Source of the DNA: Xenorhabdus hominickii
Lineage (GTDB): Bacteria; Pseudomonadota; Gammaproteobacteria; Enterobacterales; Enterobacteriaceae
Direction of reading: 5' to 3'
Assembly (NCBI RefSeq): GCF_002632725.1
Contig: NZ_NJAI01000005.1
Location: 175,805 to 214,940 of the forward strand
DNA length: 39,136 nt
Under the pieces are notes generated by a model, which made no database searches, was not told where the DNA came from, and saw nothing but the letters and a program-made list of their open reading frames with translations. A program made the translations under genes and the position numbers. This document shows, piece by piece, positions 22,878-32,042 of this stretch; position 1 is the stretch's first letter, and the number at the start of each line of letters is the position of its first letter.

Positions 22878-23831
22878 TCAATCTGTATTATCGGCGATAA
22901 ATGCACGAATGGTATCGCTGAATGAGAAATCGGAAGTAAATCCCAAAGTAAGACTACGGCTGATATCAAAACTTCCCGGCCAACTTGACACTATTCGATT
23001 AATTCTTTCATCTAATTCAAAACGAATAAGATCCACTGCTTTTTGGCCAACCACCTCATTCAGTGCATCTATCATGCTCTGTACTGTAACGCTGATTCCC
23101 GGCAAGTTTACAATACGTGAAAGAGCAAATTTTTCTGCTGGTATCTGTGCTGCATGAATGAGATTACGCACGACTACCGCAGGGCTAGACAGCCACAATA
23201 CAAGCTCACGAGAAACTGGGCAAACACTACGTTCTCCATGCAATGGTTCACGAATAATGCCACTTGCAAATGAAGAGACTGCCCTATTGGGTTTCCCGGG
23301 ACGAACACTAATAGTCGGTAAGCGAAGGGCTCGTCCATCGACATATCCTTTGCGTGAATAATCGTTAATCATCAATTCACACATTGCTTTTTGAGTACCA
23401 TATGAAGATTGAGGGTTAACTGCACAATATTCGGTCACTGTTTCCGGTAGTTCACCACCAAATACAGCCAAGGAACTGGTGAAAATAAACTTCAGTGATG
23501 ATTTTTTGATACGGGCAGATTCCAATAAGCCACGAGTTACATCAAAATTGACACTCATTCCTATATCAAAATCTTGTTCAGCGTGGCTACTGACGATAGC
23601 TGCTAGATGAAATAAAACATCACTCTCTGCATCAATCAAATTTTCGATAGAATCTTTCTGTGTCAAATCCATTGCTAAACATTGGACTCTAGGATCGTTG
23701 ATAGGAGAAGTTGGACATTGGATATCAGTTAGCATTAATTTATTAAAATTCAGTCCATGACTATTTTTAAGCAAAGCAAAAGCCAACTGCTGGCCTAAAA
23801 AGCCAGCACCACCAGTAATGATAATTTTCAT
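22878..23831 (-). CDS. denD: D-erythronate dehydrogenase
   Basis: A 317-residue NAD-dependent short-chain/epimerase-type protein. TGGAGFLGQQLA (residues 7-18) is the NAD loop; VLFHLAAIVSSHAE, IFTSSLAVFGGELP and the catalytic YGTQK (Tyr/Lys near 144-148) follow, then RLPTISVRPGKPNRAVSSFASGI. DenD oxidises D-erythronate at C2 to 2-oxo-D-tetronate. GGGGAA precedes the ATG. The otnI-regulator-denD-permease order supports the role. High likeness to H. influenzae HI1014-type proteins is recalled, not searched. Confidence 0.9.
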   Translation of the reverse strand: MKIIITGGAGFLGQQLAFALLKNSHGLNFNKLMLTDIQCPTSPINDPRVQCLAMDLTQKDSIENLIDAESDVLFHLAAIVSSHAEQDFDIGMSVNFDVTRGLLESARIKKSSLKFIFTSSLAVFGGELPETVTEYCAVNPQSSYGTQKAMCELMINDYSRKGYVDGRALRLPTISVRPGKPNRAVSSFASGIIREPLHGERSVCPVSRELVLWLSSPAVVVRNLIHAAQIPAEKFALSRIVNLPGISVTVQSMIDALNEVVGQKAVDLIRFELDERINRIVSSWPGSFDISRSLTLGFTSDFSFSDTIRAFIADNTD

Positions 23832-23896
23832 CTAAAGTTCCCCTTTCATAGTCTCTTAGGACTATTTTGTAAGTAAGAATTTATTTTTTATGATTC

Positions 23897-24664
23897 TTAT
23901 ACATTAACAACATGTAGTTTCAGCCCTATTTCCTGTAACTGTTGTTGTTCTGATATCGGTAATTGTCCATCACACACGATGTCATTTAGATTTGAGAGTG
24001 GACAAACATGAAACATGCCATATTTGCCATACTTGCTACTATCAGAAATCAGTATTTTCCTGCGAGCAATAGCCAATAAGGTTTGTTTCACAAAAACTTT
24101 TTCCTCATGGGGAGTAGAAATACCATGTTCAATATCCCATGAGCTGCTACTAATAAATGCAATATCTACATTCAAGGTACGCAATACCATGGCTGCGGTA
24201 TTTCCAACACAGGAATAATTACGTTTATCCACTTGTCCACCTGTGTGAAACAAATTCAGTTGTGGCTTATCCATCAAATGATGTGTAATCGAAAAATCAT
24301 TCGTAACAACCGTCAAGTTGAAACGCTCTGCTAATACTTGGGCAATTTCAAACGTCGTGGTTCCTGCATCCAAATAAACCACCTGCCCATCTTTCACCAA
24401 TGAGGCAGCATATTTGCCAAGTGCGCGCTTGTGTCTATGATTAATTAGTGCTTTTTCATTCCACGGTAATTCCTGCCGTAAAGCATCATTTAACTGAATA
24501 CCTCCAATGATGCTAATCACTTTACCTTCATCTTCCAAAATACGAATGTCTCGCCTTACAGTCATATGAGAAACATTCAGCAATTCAACTAATGCGCCAA
24601 TAGAAACTGTCCGATATTCATGTAAGTGGCGATAAATAAAATCTCTGCGTTCTGGGGGGCTCAT
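23897..24664 (-). CDS. DeoR family transcriptional regulator
   Basis: From ATG 24664, served by AGGA 6 nt upstream, the protein has 255 residues. A closely preceding ATG at 24670 is possible. The N-terminal DeoR helix-turn-helix reads RRDFIYRHLHEYRTVSIGAL and VSHMTVRRDIRILEDEGKV. The DeoRC sensor domain follows, with VYLDAGTTTFEIAQ and TNDFSITHHL. It is in the operon between otnI and denD and probably represses it in response to a sugar-acid phosphate. The E. coli counterpart by role is YgbI. Confidence 0.9.
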   Translation of the reverse strand: MSPPERRDFIYRHLHEYRTVSIGALVELLNVSHMTVRRDIRILEDEGKVISIIGGIQLNDALRQELPWNEKALINHRHKRALGKYAASLVKDGQVVYLDAGTTTFEIAQVLAERFNLTVVTNDFSITHHLMDKPQLNLFHTGGQVDKRNYSCVGNTAAMVLRTLNVDIAFISSSSWDIEHGISTPHEEKVFVKQTLLAIARRKILISDSSKYGKYGMFHVCPLSNLNDIVCDGQLPISEQQQLQEIGLKLHVVNV

Positions 24665-24691
24665 TAGCATTCCTACTACATTACAGCACAA

Positions 24692-25471
24692 TCATAATCG
24701 GGCTTTTCTTAACCACCCAAGTCCTTCTTCAGTGTGGCCTACCGGATAATATTCACATCCAAGCCACCCTTGATATCCCATTTCATTCAACTTTCTAAAC
24801 AACCAAAAATAATTGACCTCACCACTATCTGGTTCATGACGTTCCGGTACTGAGGCAATTTGGATATGGCTGAATTTCCCCCACAATCGTTCTATAGTTC
24901 GCAATAAATCACCTTCCATAATCTGGCAATGGTAAAGATCCAATTGAATAAAAACATTTTTACGGGCAATAAATTCCAATAACAATTCAGCCTGTTTCTG
25001 TGTTGTCAGAAAATACTCGGGCATATCGCGAATATTAATCGGTTCAATTAATACATTAATATCATGTTCAACCATCACATCCGCTGCATACTGGATATTT
25101 TTGATATAGCACTCACGTTGTTGCTCTTGTGTAAACTTCCCATCCAATTTTCCAGCCATCGCATGAACTTGTTTACAATCTAATGCCAAGGCGTATTCCA
25201 GTGCCTGATGTACTCCTTCAGCAAACTCTTTCTCTCGTCCGGGTAAACAAGCCATTCCTCTGTCACCTGAATACCAATCTCCAGCGGGCATATTGAACAA
25301 TACTTGAGTCAATTGATGTTTCTTCAACAATACGGCAAGCTTCCTCACTGACTCTTCATAAGGAAACAAGTATTCAACACCTTTGAAACCCGCGCTTGCA
25401 GCCCGAGCGAAACGTTCAGTAAACGGAGCATCGGTAAACATGACACTCAAATTTGCTGCAAACTTAGACAT
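24692..25471 (-). CDS. otnI: 2-oxo-tetronate isomerase
   Basis: A 259-residue TIM-barrel protein of the hydroxypyruvate isomerase-like (Hyi/YgbM) family. It begins KFAANLSVMFTDAPFTERFA. Metal-site residues are in VLIEPINIRDMPEYFL (Glu near 142), FIQLDLYHCQIMEGDL and WLGCEYYPVG. OtnI converts 2-oxo-tetronate to 3-oxo-tetronate. The ATG lies 20 nt after the otnK stop, leaving no room for otnC, which sits between these two in H. influenzae and E. coli-like clusters. Confidence 0.92.
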   Translation of the reverse strand: MSKFAANLSVMFTDAPFTERFARAASAGFKGVEYLFPYEESVRKLAVLLKKHQLTQVLFNMPAGDWYSGDRGMACLPGREKEFAEGVHQALEYALALDCKQVHAMAGKLDGKFTQEQQRECYIKNIQYAADVMVEHDINVLIEPINIRDMPEYFLTTQKQAELLLEFIARKNVFIQLDLYHCQIMEGDLLRTIERLWGKFSHIQIASVPERHEPDSGEVNYFWLFRKLNEMGYQGWLGCEYYPVGHTEEGLGWLRKARL

Positions 25472-25491
25472 AAATAATTCTCATTATTACT

Positions 25492-26775
25492 TTAGGTAAC
25501 GAATTTCTTTCGATATCCCTGTGCATATCGAAAAAAGTCCACCTCACCAAAATTACCTGATTTTAATGCTAGCCAACAATCACTCTGTGGGTCATATACC
25601 CACGGAACGCCTGGAGCAATAGATGCACCAATAGTGAATTGATGTATTTCTAAACTTTGCACAACCTGCGCGGAAGTTTCTCCGCCAGCCACAATAAAAG
25701 TATTAAATCCCTGTTGCTTCAGTTTCCTAACAATATCAGCAAAGATGTGTTCAACAGCCTTACTCACTTTTATCGCTCCATACTGCTGCTGAATCAAATT
25801 TAATAACTCAGGAGGCTGTGTAGCATACAACATCGGTGCCAAATCATTCGTGGATTGTTGCATGACCCACTCTGTCAACTGACTGGAATATTCGGAGTTG
25901 TTGAGACATTCCTCCACATTTAATGCCTTAGCAGGAGCTACTTTTTTATACTCAATAACTTGTTTATTTGTCATAGTGGAGCAACTTCCCGAGAGAATAA
26001 CAGTCCTTCGACCTCTGGCTGGTGGAGTATTTACCATTATCGAGTCTACGGGAGTTTGTCCTGTATGGTGGCTGGCAAGTGCGGCTCCGAGACCTGATCC
26101 CCCCGTAACCAGAACCATGTCTGATGCAGCTTGAGCAATCAGTAATAAATCCTCCATGCTCATGGCATCGACTACCGCATAACGAATGCCACTCTGGCGC
26201 AATGACTCCAATTGATGGCAAATAGCCGATGTTCCTTGGCGGACATCGTTAAGATTGACTAAACCCGCCAATCCTTTTGATTGCTGCTCGATCAATCTCA
26301 GTAAATTGGCATCTTTCATTGGAGTAACAGGATGGTACTGCATGCCACTTTCGTTCAATAATTGTCCATTAACAAATAGGTGCCCATGTACCACTGTCCT
26401 TCCGTTAATGGGGAGGGCGGGACAAATCAGACTGATATCAACTTGGAGTTCATCCATCAAAGCATCTATAACAGGACCAATATTGCCTTCCGATGTGGAA
26501 TCAAAGGTTGAACAATATTTGAAAAACAGTTGTTGGCAACCAGTCTTATGTCGTAACCATAGACAGGACTTCAAAGAAGTTTCAATCGCTTCATCAACAG
26601 GGCAAGAACGACTCTTCAAACTGATCACAACAACATCTACATCATATGGAATGGGAGTATTGTCATCGGGTATCCCCAATAATTGGATAACCCGCCAGCC
26701 GTTTTGTACCATAAAACTGGCAATATCTGTTGCTCCGGTGAAATCATCAGCAATCACTCCCAATTTAATGGTCAT
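25492..26775 (-). CDS. otnK: 3-oxo-tetronate kinase
   Basis: A 427-residue four-carbon acid-sugar kinase (DUF1537 family, split into SBD and NBD domains). N-terminal GVIADDFTGATDIASFMVQNG carries the substrate-binding DD; FKYCSTFDST and CPALPINGRTVVHGH follow. The nucleotide domain has LVTGGSGLGAAL, LSGSCSTMTNKQ, VAGGETSAQVVQ and LKSGNFGEVDFF. It phosphorylates 3-oxo-tetronate at O4. The product then needs the decarboxylase OtnC, not present in the window. AGGGAAAG gives the ribosome site. Confidence 0.93.
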   Translation of the reverse strand: MTIKLGVIADDFTGATDIASFMVQNGWRVIQLLGIPDDNTPIPYDVDVVVISLKSRSCPVDEAIETSLKSCLWLRHKTGCQQLFFKYCSTFDSTSEGNIGPVIDALMDELQVDISLICPALPINGRTVVHGHLFVNGQLLNESGMQYHPVTPMKDANLLRLIEQQSKGLAGLVNLNDVRQGTSAICHQLESLRQSGIRYAVVDAMSMEDLLLIAQAASDMVLVTGGSGLGAALASHHTGQTPVDSIMVNTPPARGRRTVILSGSCSTMTNKQVIEYKKVAPAKALNVEECLNNSEYSSQLTEWVMQQSTNDLAPMLYATQPPELLNLIQQQYGAIKVSKAVEHIFADIVRKLKQQGFNTFIVAGGETSAQVVQSLEIHQFTIGASIAPGVPWVYDPQSDCWLALKSGNFGEVDFFRYAQGYRKKFVT

Positions 26776-26927
26776 TACTTTCCCTGGTAAAATTATTAAC
26801 CCTAGACAATTACAGGAATTCTACTTTCATATAGAAAACCGGATTGAGCTGTTCAAGCGATTCAGGGAACTCAGAAGCCATAATGGTTAATTGCCCTTAT
26901 ATAGCCTCCAAGATTCCCCTATTGCTT
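26776..26927. other. Junction between ltnD stub and otnK
   Basis: This 150-bp stretch holds no intact gene. On the plus strand an open frame without a start, 26813-26890, encodes FYFHIENRIELFKRFRELRS and two more codons before a TAA; it resembles the end of a real protein but I do not recognise it. On the minus strand the frame carrying KLVEAIGESWRLYKGN ends here. It looks like a deletion or insertion scar. Confidence 0.35.
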
Positions 26928-27068
26928 CTACCAGCTTGAGTTTTTGAAAGAATTCAATTTTAAATCAAAACTATAAGTTGGAATACCTGCTCTTATTAAA
27001 GACTGTGCGATACCCATTCCCATCGCTCCCAGCCCTATAACCCCTATTTTTTGTATTGAATTATTCAT
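26928..27068 (-). pseudogene. ltnD: Truncated L-threonate dehydrogenase (first 46 codons)
   Basis: From ATG 27068, with AGGGA as ribosome site, only 46 residues remain. They form the complete Rossmann start of a hydroxyacid dehydrogenase, IQKIGVIGLGAMGMGIAQSL (GxGxMGxG NAD(P) motif), then RAGIPTYSFDLKLN before divergence to SFKNSSW and a stop. Intact LtnD/YgbJ proteins are about 300 residues. Its place as first gene of an otn operon is the normal place for ltnD. I therefore read it as a stub left by deletion of the rest of ltnD. Confidence 0.82.
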
Positions 27069-27234
27069 GAGGTTCCCTGGTGTTGTATGACAATTTGTTA
27101 CCTTTTTAATCTTCACATAGATAATTTCACAAAAAAACGATGGATATCACATTCAAGATTAATCTTTTGCAAGACAAAATTGAATCAACCATTTGAATTT
27201 AATAATTTTTTAAATATATCAGCAGGAGAAATTT

Positions 27235-27252
27235 TTCACACAACAGTGTGAA
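27235..27252. promoter_or_regulatory. Candidate operator for the tetronate operon
   Basis: TTCACACAACAGTGTGAA is an 18-bp interrupted palindrome (7-bp arms, 4-bp centre) in the 383-bp gap between the ltnD stub and the yidB-like gene. The arms are the inverse of a CRP site, so CRP is not the obvious binder. The DeoR-type regulator of the operon is a reasonable but unproven candidate. The rest of this AT-rich gap (27069-27451) shows nothing else clear. Confidence 0.5.
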
Positions 27253-27451
27253 TAACATAAACGAAACTACTTGATAGCTAAATACTCGAATCCTTAATCT
27301 GAGGTGCATTTGAAATATTGTGCTACTGTAATAATTAAATCTGTTATTCATCTTTATCTCATAATATTTCTACTGTTTTATTCCTGTAAACGTACCTAAC
27401 TGAGTGCTTTATCTGATTAAGCCAATAAACACCAATAAGAGGAGAACGACG

Positions 27452-27844
27452 ATGGGCTTTTTCGATCAAATCGCCAATATACTGAATGGCAGTAAAAATC
27501 AGCAATTCCAGCATATAATGGATTGGGTTGAAGGTCAGGGAGGAATAAACGGAGTCATTGAAAAATTTTCCCAGCAAGGGATGGATGGCACGATCCATTC
27601 GTGGATTGGTTCAGGAGAAAATTTACCTATTCATGCTGATCAACTTTCTTCTATCTTCGGTTCTTCAACTATCCAGCAATTAGCAGAAAAAATTGGAATA
27701 AATCCCGATGAAGCGTCTTCTTTGCTATCCAAACATTTACCGAATTTAATCGATAAGGTGACGCCAAACGGTGAAGTGCCAAAAAATCTGGATTTAAAAT
27801 CGATTGGTATGAGCCTGCTAAAAGATAAGCTATCGGGTAAATAA
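27452..27844 (+). CDS. yidB: YidB family protein (DUF937)
   Basis: ATG 27452, with GAGGAG 8 nt upstream, gives 130 residues; E. coli YidB has 132. Shared features are MGFFDQIANI, IMDWVEGQGGINGVIEKF, IHSWIGSGENLPIHADQL, and ASSLLSKHLPNLIDKVTPNGEVP. It is a small soluble protein of unknown function with mainly helical content. A longer frame from 27404 lacks a good ribosome site. In E. coli yidB is near gyrB, so its position here differs. Confidence 0.86.
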   Translation: MGFFDQIANILNGSKNQQFQHIMDWVEGQGGINGVIEKFSQQGMDGTIHSWIGSGENLPIHADQLSSIFGSSTIQQLAEKIGINPDEASSLLSKHLPNLIDKVTPNGEVPKNLDLKSIGMSLLKDKLSGK

Positions 27845-27852
27845 CCTGTTTC

Positions 27853-27885
27853 GCCCGCCACATTTCATCCACTGTGGCGGGCTTT
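27853..27885 (+). terminator. Terminator hairpin after yidB
   Basis: GCCCGCCACA (27853-27862) and TGTGGCGGGC (27873-27882) form a perfect 10-bp stem with a 10-nt loop followed by TTT. It also lies 10 nt beyond the metE stop on the other strand, so it may serve both convergent genes even though no T-run faces metE. Confidence 0.78.
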
Positions 27886-27891
27886 GTAAGA

Positions 27892-30171
27892 TTAATTATT
27901 CACTGAAGAACGCAGGTGTTTTGCAGCTTCTACCATGTTTGCCAATGCTTGTCTGGTTTCTATCCAACCTCGGGTTTTCAGACCGCAATCTGGGTTTACC
28001 CATAAGCGTTCAACGGGGATACGGTCAGCCGCTTTACGCAATAACGCTTCAATCCATTCAACACTTGGCACATTTGGTGAGTGAATATCATACACACCAG
28101 GCCCGATCTCATTCGGGTATGAAAAATCTTCGAATGAATCTAATAGCTCCATATCCGAACGAGAGGTTTCGATAGTGATCACATCCGCATCCAGTGCTGC
28201 AATGGACGGCATGATGTCATTGAACTCGCAATAACACATATGAGTATGGATTTGGGTATCATCTTCCGCAACTGCGGCACTCAACTTGAAGGCATCCACC
28301 GCCCACTCCAAATACGCCTGCCATTCTTCTCTGCGTAACGGTAATCCTTCACGCAGTGCAGGTTCATCAATCTGGATGATACCAATGCCTGCTTTCTGTA
28401 AATCATCAACTTCATCACGTAGGGCCAGCGCAATTTGTTTCGCGATGGTTTCACGGCTGACATCTTCTCTTGGGAATGACCAACAGAGGATCGTCACCGG
28501 CCCCGTTAACATGCCTTTTACGGGTTTATCCGTCAAAGATTGCGCATATGTCGCCCAATCTACAGTGATCGCTTCTGGGCGGCTAATATCACCAATGATG
28601 ACGGGTGGCTTCACGCAACGGGAACCGTAACTTTGTACCCAACCATTTTGAGTGAATACATAACCGTCAAAGTACTCACCAAAATATTCCACCATGTCGT
28701 TACGCTCAGCTTCACCATGCACCAGCACATCCAATCCAAGACGTTCCTGTTCTTGAATTGCCTGTTTGATATGCTCGCTAATGTTGGTTCGGTAATAAGT
28801 ACTATCCACTCGGCCTTTTTTGAAATCGAGTCGTAAACCACGAATTTCCGTTGTTTGCGGGAATGAACCGATGGTTGTTGTTGGCCACAATGGCAGTTTA
28901 TAACGCTCACGCTGGAGTTTAGCCCGTTCAGGATAGGATTGATTACGCTCACTATCTTGTGGCTTGATCGCAGCAATGCGCTCAGCAACCGTCAGATTAT
29001 TAACCCTCGTGGAACTACGGCGGGCACGAATTGGGGCACTATAAGCATCCAATTCAGCCTGCTTACTTCCTTCTTGCGGATTCAGTGCCTGTGACAGCAA
29101 AGACAGCTCCGCACATTTCTGCAATGCGAAAGCAAACCAGCTCTTCACTTCTTCATCCAATCCTGTTTCATCATTCAAATCAATCGGGCTATGCAACAAT
29201 GAACAGGAGGTGCCGACCCAGATGTTTCTCTTACCGACCAAAGGTGCAACAAGTTGGTATTTTTCACTCAAATCGGCTCGCCAAACATTGCGACCATTGA
29301 TGACACCCAATGAAAGCAGCCAATTTTCTGGCAATGATGAATGCAAATTCTCAAGAGGATCTTGTCCTGCTACTAAATCAACATGCAGCCCTTGTACTGG
29401 CAGCGATTTGATTGTTGTAAGATTATGGCCGATGCTATCGAAATAGGTCGTTAATAACAGTTTCGCCTGCCCTTCAAGTGCCTGATAAGCCACCGAGAAC
29501 GCTGCAAGCCACTCTTCTGGAAGTTCAAGTACTAGCGCTGGCTCATCAATTTGTACCCATTCAATGCCACGTTTTGCCAATTCTGCCAACACTTGCTGGT
29601 ATACCGGAAGGATGTCGGCTAATAAAGATAGGCGATCAAAAACTTTGCCTTTTACCTTACCAAGCCATAAATAGGTCACAGGCCCCAAAAGAACAGGTTT
29701 TACTTTATGTCCCAATGCCAGAGCTTCATCCACTTCATCCAACAATTGAGTCCAGCCCAGTTTAAATTCCTGTCCCTCCTGAAATTCAGGCACGATATAA
29801 TGATAATTTGTGTTGAACCATTTGGTCATTTCAGAAGCTGCCGCTGGCGTACCGGTTGGTGCACGACCACGGGCAATACGGAATAGAGTATCTAGATCAA
29901 TGTTGCCATCTTCATTTTGATGGCGAGGTGGAACGTTGCCCAGTAATAAGCTGGTGGTCAATACCTGATCATACCAAGCAAAATCTCCGACCGGGACTAA
30001 ATCAACACCCGCTTCTTTTTGTTGTTGCCAGTGACGAGCACGTAATTCACGGCCTGTTTCCAGCAATTCCTGTTGAGAAATTTTGTCTGCCCAATAATTT
30101 TCTTGCGCCTTTTTCAGCTCTCTTTTCAAGCCGATACGTGGAAAACCCAATGTATGATTCAAAACTGTCAT
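27892..30171 (-). CDS. metE: Cobalamin-independent methionine synthase
   Basis: A 759-residue protein (E. coli 753). The N-terminal domain has [19 protein letters not shown]; the C-terminal barrel has the zinc ligands His and Cys in THMCYCEF and Cys in [11 protein letters not shown], plus [24 protein letters not shown] and [15 protein letters not shown]. It transfers a methyl group from 5-methyltetrahydropteroyl-polyglutamate to homocysteine. Divergent metR, MetJ boxes and a MetR site are in the 108-bp gap. Confidence 0.98.
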   Translation of the reverse strand: MTVLNHTLGFPRIGLKRELKKAQENYWADKISQQELLETGRELRARHWQQQKEAGVDLVPVGDFAWYDQVLTTSLLLGNVPPRHQNEDGNIDLDTLFRIARGRAPTGTPAAASEMTKWFNTNYHYIVPEFQEGQEFKLGWTQLLDEVDEALALGHKVKPVLLGPVTYLWLGKVKGKVFDRLSLLADILPVYQQVLAELAKRGIEWVQIDEPALVLELPEEWLAAFSVAYQALEGQAKLLLTTYFDSIGHNLTTIKSLPVQGLHVDLVAGQDPLENLHSSLPENWLLSLGVINGRNVWRADLSEKYQLVAPLVGKRNIWVGTSCSLLHSPIDLNDETGLDEEVKSWFAFALQKCAELSLLSQALNPQEGSKQAELDAYSAPIRARRSSTRVNNLTVAERIAAIKPQDSERNQSYPERAKLQRERYKLPLWPTTTIGSFPQTTEIRGLRLDFKKGRVDSTYYRTNISEHIKQAIQEQERLGLDVLVHGEAERNDMVEYFGEYFDGYVFTQNGWVQSYGSRCVKPPVIIGDISRPEAITVDWATYAQSLTDKPVKGMLTGPVTILCWSFPREDVSRETIAKQIALALRDEVDDLQKAGIGIIQIDEPALREGLPLRREEWQAYLEWAVDAFKLSAAVAEDDTQIHTHMCYCEFNDIMPSIAALDADVITIETSRSDMELLDSFEDFSYPNEIGPGVYDIHSPNVPSVEWIEALLRKAADRIPVERLWVNPDCGLKTRGWIETRQALANMVEAAKHLRSSVNN

Positions 30172-30191
30172 GTCGTCACCCGTGAAATTTT

Positions 30192-30215
30192 AGCCGTCTA
30201 GATGTTTACACATCT
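30192..30215 (-). promoter_or_regulatory. MetJ operator: three tandem met boxes
   Basis: Adjoining 8-mers AGCCGTCT, AGATGTTT and ACACATCT match AGACGTCT at 7, 6 and 6 of 8 positions. Tandem met boxes are how the MetJ-SAM repressor binds. They lie 21-44 bp before the metE ATG and between metE and metR, so MetJ may act on both. Confidence 0.82.
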
Positions 30216-30267
30216 ATAATCAACAGGTAGTGTATAAACCACAAGCGCAAATTATTCATAATCATCT

Positions 30268-30280
30268 TGAAGGTTTTTCA
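30268..30280 (+). promoter_or_regulatory. MetR-type site over metR ribosome site
   Basis: TGAAGGTTTTTCA matches the MetR consensus TGAA-N5-TTCA. Its GAAGG part is also the ribosome site of metR and its last A is the first base of the ATG. Autoregulation by MetR is known in E. coli, but this position may be coincidental. Confidence 0.45.
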
Positions 30281-31236
30281 TGATAGAAATAAAACATTTA
30301 AAAACACTACAGGCATTGAACCATTGCGGGTCGTTGGCAGCAGCAGCAAATTATCTATATCAAACACAATCCGCACTTTCTCATCAATTCAGTGAATTAG
30401 AACATCGTCTGGGGTTTAAGCTATTCATTCGCAAAAGCCAACCTTTGCAACTAACCCCTCAAGGAGAAGTGTTATTAAGGCTGGCGGAACAAGTATTACC
30501 GTTAATCACGGCTTCCCTGCATGAATGTAATGAACCAGAGCAGACAAACTTACGTATTGCTATTGAGTGTCATAGCTGCATTCAATGGCTAACGCCAGCA
30601 CTCAGGCGTTTCCGCGAAAGTTGGCCACAAGTTAACGTGGATTTCAAATCAGGAGTGACGTTTGATCCTCAGCCTGCGCTGCAACAGCGGGAACTGGATA
30701 TTGTTCTGACATCTGACATCATTGCGGATAGCAATCTGCATTATATTCCGCTGTTTGACTATGAAGTGAAGCTGGTGATTGCACCGGATCATCCATTGGC
30801 AAATAAGCGCAATATCCATCCACAAGATCTTGCCGCTGAAACCCTGCTGATTTACCCCGTCCAGAAGCACCGGTTTGATATCTGGAGACGTTTTCTTCAG
30901 CCTGCAGATGTCACTCCGACATTGAAAACAGTTGATAATACCCTTTTGTTGATCCAGATGGTGGCAGCGCGTCTGGGAATCGCGGCATTACCGCATTGGG
31001 CAGTAGAAACATTCGAAAAACAAGGTTTGGTAGTAACCAAAACGTTAGGGAAAGGATTATGGAGCAGATTGTATGCTGCCAGCCGGGAAGGAGAGCAGCA
31101 TCAACCTGCCATTAATACGTTTATTCGTTCGGCGCGCCAGCACGCGGTGGATAACTTGCCGTTTGTGAAGCAGGTTTCAGTATCCAGAGACGATGAACCC
31201 AAAGGGACGCAACAATCAAACTGCCTCCAATGGTAA
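30280..31236 (+). CDS. metR: LysR family activator of methionine genes
   Basis: A 318-residue LysR-type regulator (E. coli MetR 317). The N-terminal helix-turn-helix is [20 protein letters not shown] with [19 protein letters not shown]. The effector domain keeps [33 protein letters not shown] and [18 protein letters not shown]. MetR responds to homocysteine and activates metE, metH and others. The last 116 bp overlap the end of yigM on the opposite strand, as in E. coli where these genes are also adjacent. Confidence 0.96.
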   Translation: MIEIKHLKTLQALNHCGSLAAAANYLYQTQSALSHQFSELEHRLGFKLFIRKSQPLQLTPQGEVLLRLAEQVLPLITASLHECNEPEQTNLRIAIECHSCIQWLTPALRRFRESWPQVNVDFKSGVTFDPQPALQQRELDIVLTSDIIADSNLHYIPLFDYEVKLVIAPDHPLANKRNIHPQDLAAETLLIYPVQKHRFDIWRRFLQPADVTPTLKTVDNTLLLIQMVAARLGIAALPHWAVETFEKQGLVVTKTLGKGLWSRLYAASREGEQHQPAINTFIRSARQHAVDNLPFVKQVSVSRDDEPKGTQQSNCLQW

Positions 31237-32020
31237 AACTCAGCCAATTAGGATGCTGCTGCCAAATTGCAAAATTGACCAACAACCCTGCCGGAACCAG
31301 CATATTATTCATTATCGCCAGTGTTCCGGCATCTACTTGAGTCGCACCATAGTTCCACATAAAATAGCCAATACCGGACGCCCCAACGCCTAACCAAATC
31401 AGGACTCCCCATTGTAACTGAGTTGTCGGTAATTTTTGTGGATCACCAAACATCAACCAACCGAGAATGGCGACAACACAAGCACCCAGATAGAACCATG
31501 AAAACGCCACTCGTTGTGGGATCGGATAGACTTCCATCAAACGCTTATAACCAACCTGACCAATAGCAAAGAAAATATTCGCCAGTTGTACTAACACCAA
31601 GCCAATCCAAAAAGATTCACTGAGTTGGTCATAACGAATAATCGCAGCCCCAACCACCGCCAACAAAGAGCTTAGCGCATATCCCCAACGCAATCGCCGA
31701 CGTCCCATCAGATCATAAATCAATGTGACATAGAGCGGCGTCATAATGGTAAACAGCAAAAATTCAGCCACAGTCAGATAGTGATAAGCGTGAAATACAA
31801 ACAAATACATCACACCAAGCTGACAAGCGCCGACGGCCATATACAGAGAAATAACTTTCAGCGATAACCCACGCCAACGCAAAAATGGCAAAAATACCAT
31901 TGCAGCCAGAACTACCCTGACCAAAACAGAAAACCAGCTATCAACCTGACCGGCGAGATAAGCACCGATCAGGCTAAATGAAGCGGCCCATAAAAAAGTT
32001 GTGATCGTTAACAGCCACAT
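31121..32020 (-). CDS. yigM: Biotin transporter, EamA family
   Basis: A 299-residue ten-helix protein with two EamA repeats. It shares the E. coli YigM pattern: [73 protein letters not shown] and [20 protein letters not shown]. YigM imports biotin in E. coli and lies next to metR there too. The 3' ends of yigM and metR overlap. Confidence 0.92.
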   Translation of the reverse strand: MWLLTITTFLWAASFSLIGAYLAGQVDSWFSVLVRVVLAAMVFLPFLRWRGLSLKVISLYMAVGACQLGVMYLFVFHAYHYLTVAEFLLFTIMTPLYVTLIYDLMGRRRLRWGYALSSLLAVVGAAIIRYDQLSESFWIGLVLVQLANIFFAIGQVGYKRLMEVYPIPQRVAFSWFYLGACVVAILGWLMFGDPQKLPTTQLQWGVLIWLGVGASGIGYFMWNYGATQVDAGTLAIMNNMLVPAGLLVNFAIWQQHPNWLSFTIGGSLIVASLWVHRLWILKPASQTASYPPRAGAPNE

Positions 32021-32042
32021 AGTTTATTGATCTTTCCTACTT

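Noticed and set aside
26255..26890. 211-codon plus-strand frame opposite otnK
   Set aside because: Most of it is the antisense of otnK, which has full motif support. Only its last 26 codons lie outside, and those are kept as a separate low-confidence observation.
30172..30279. Riboswitch (SAM or cobalamin) ahead of metE
   Set aside because: The gap is only 108 bp and is explained by MetJ boxes; no SAM or cobalamin riboswitch core is seen.
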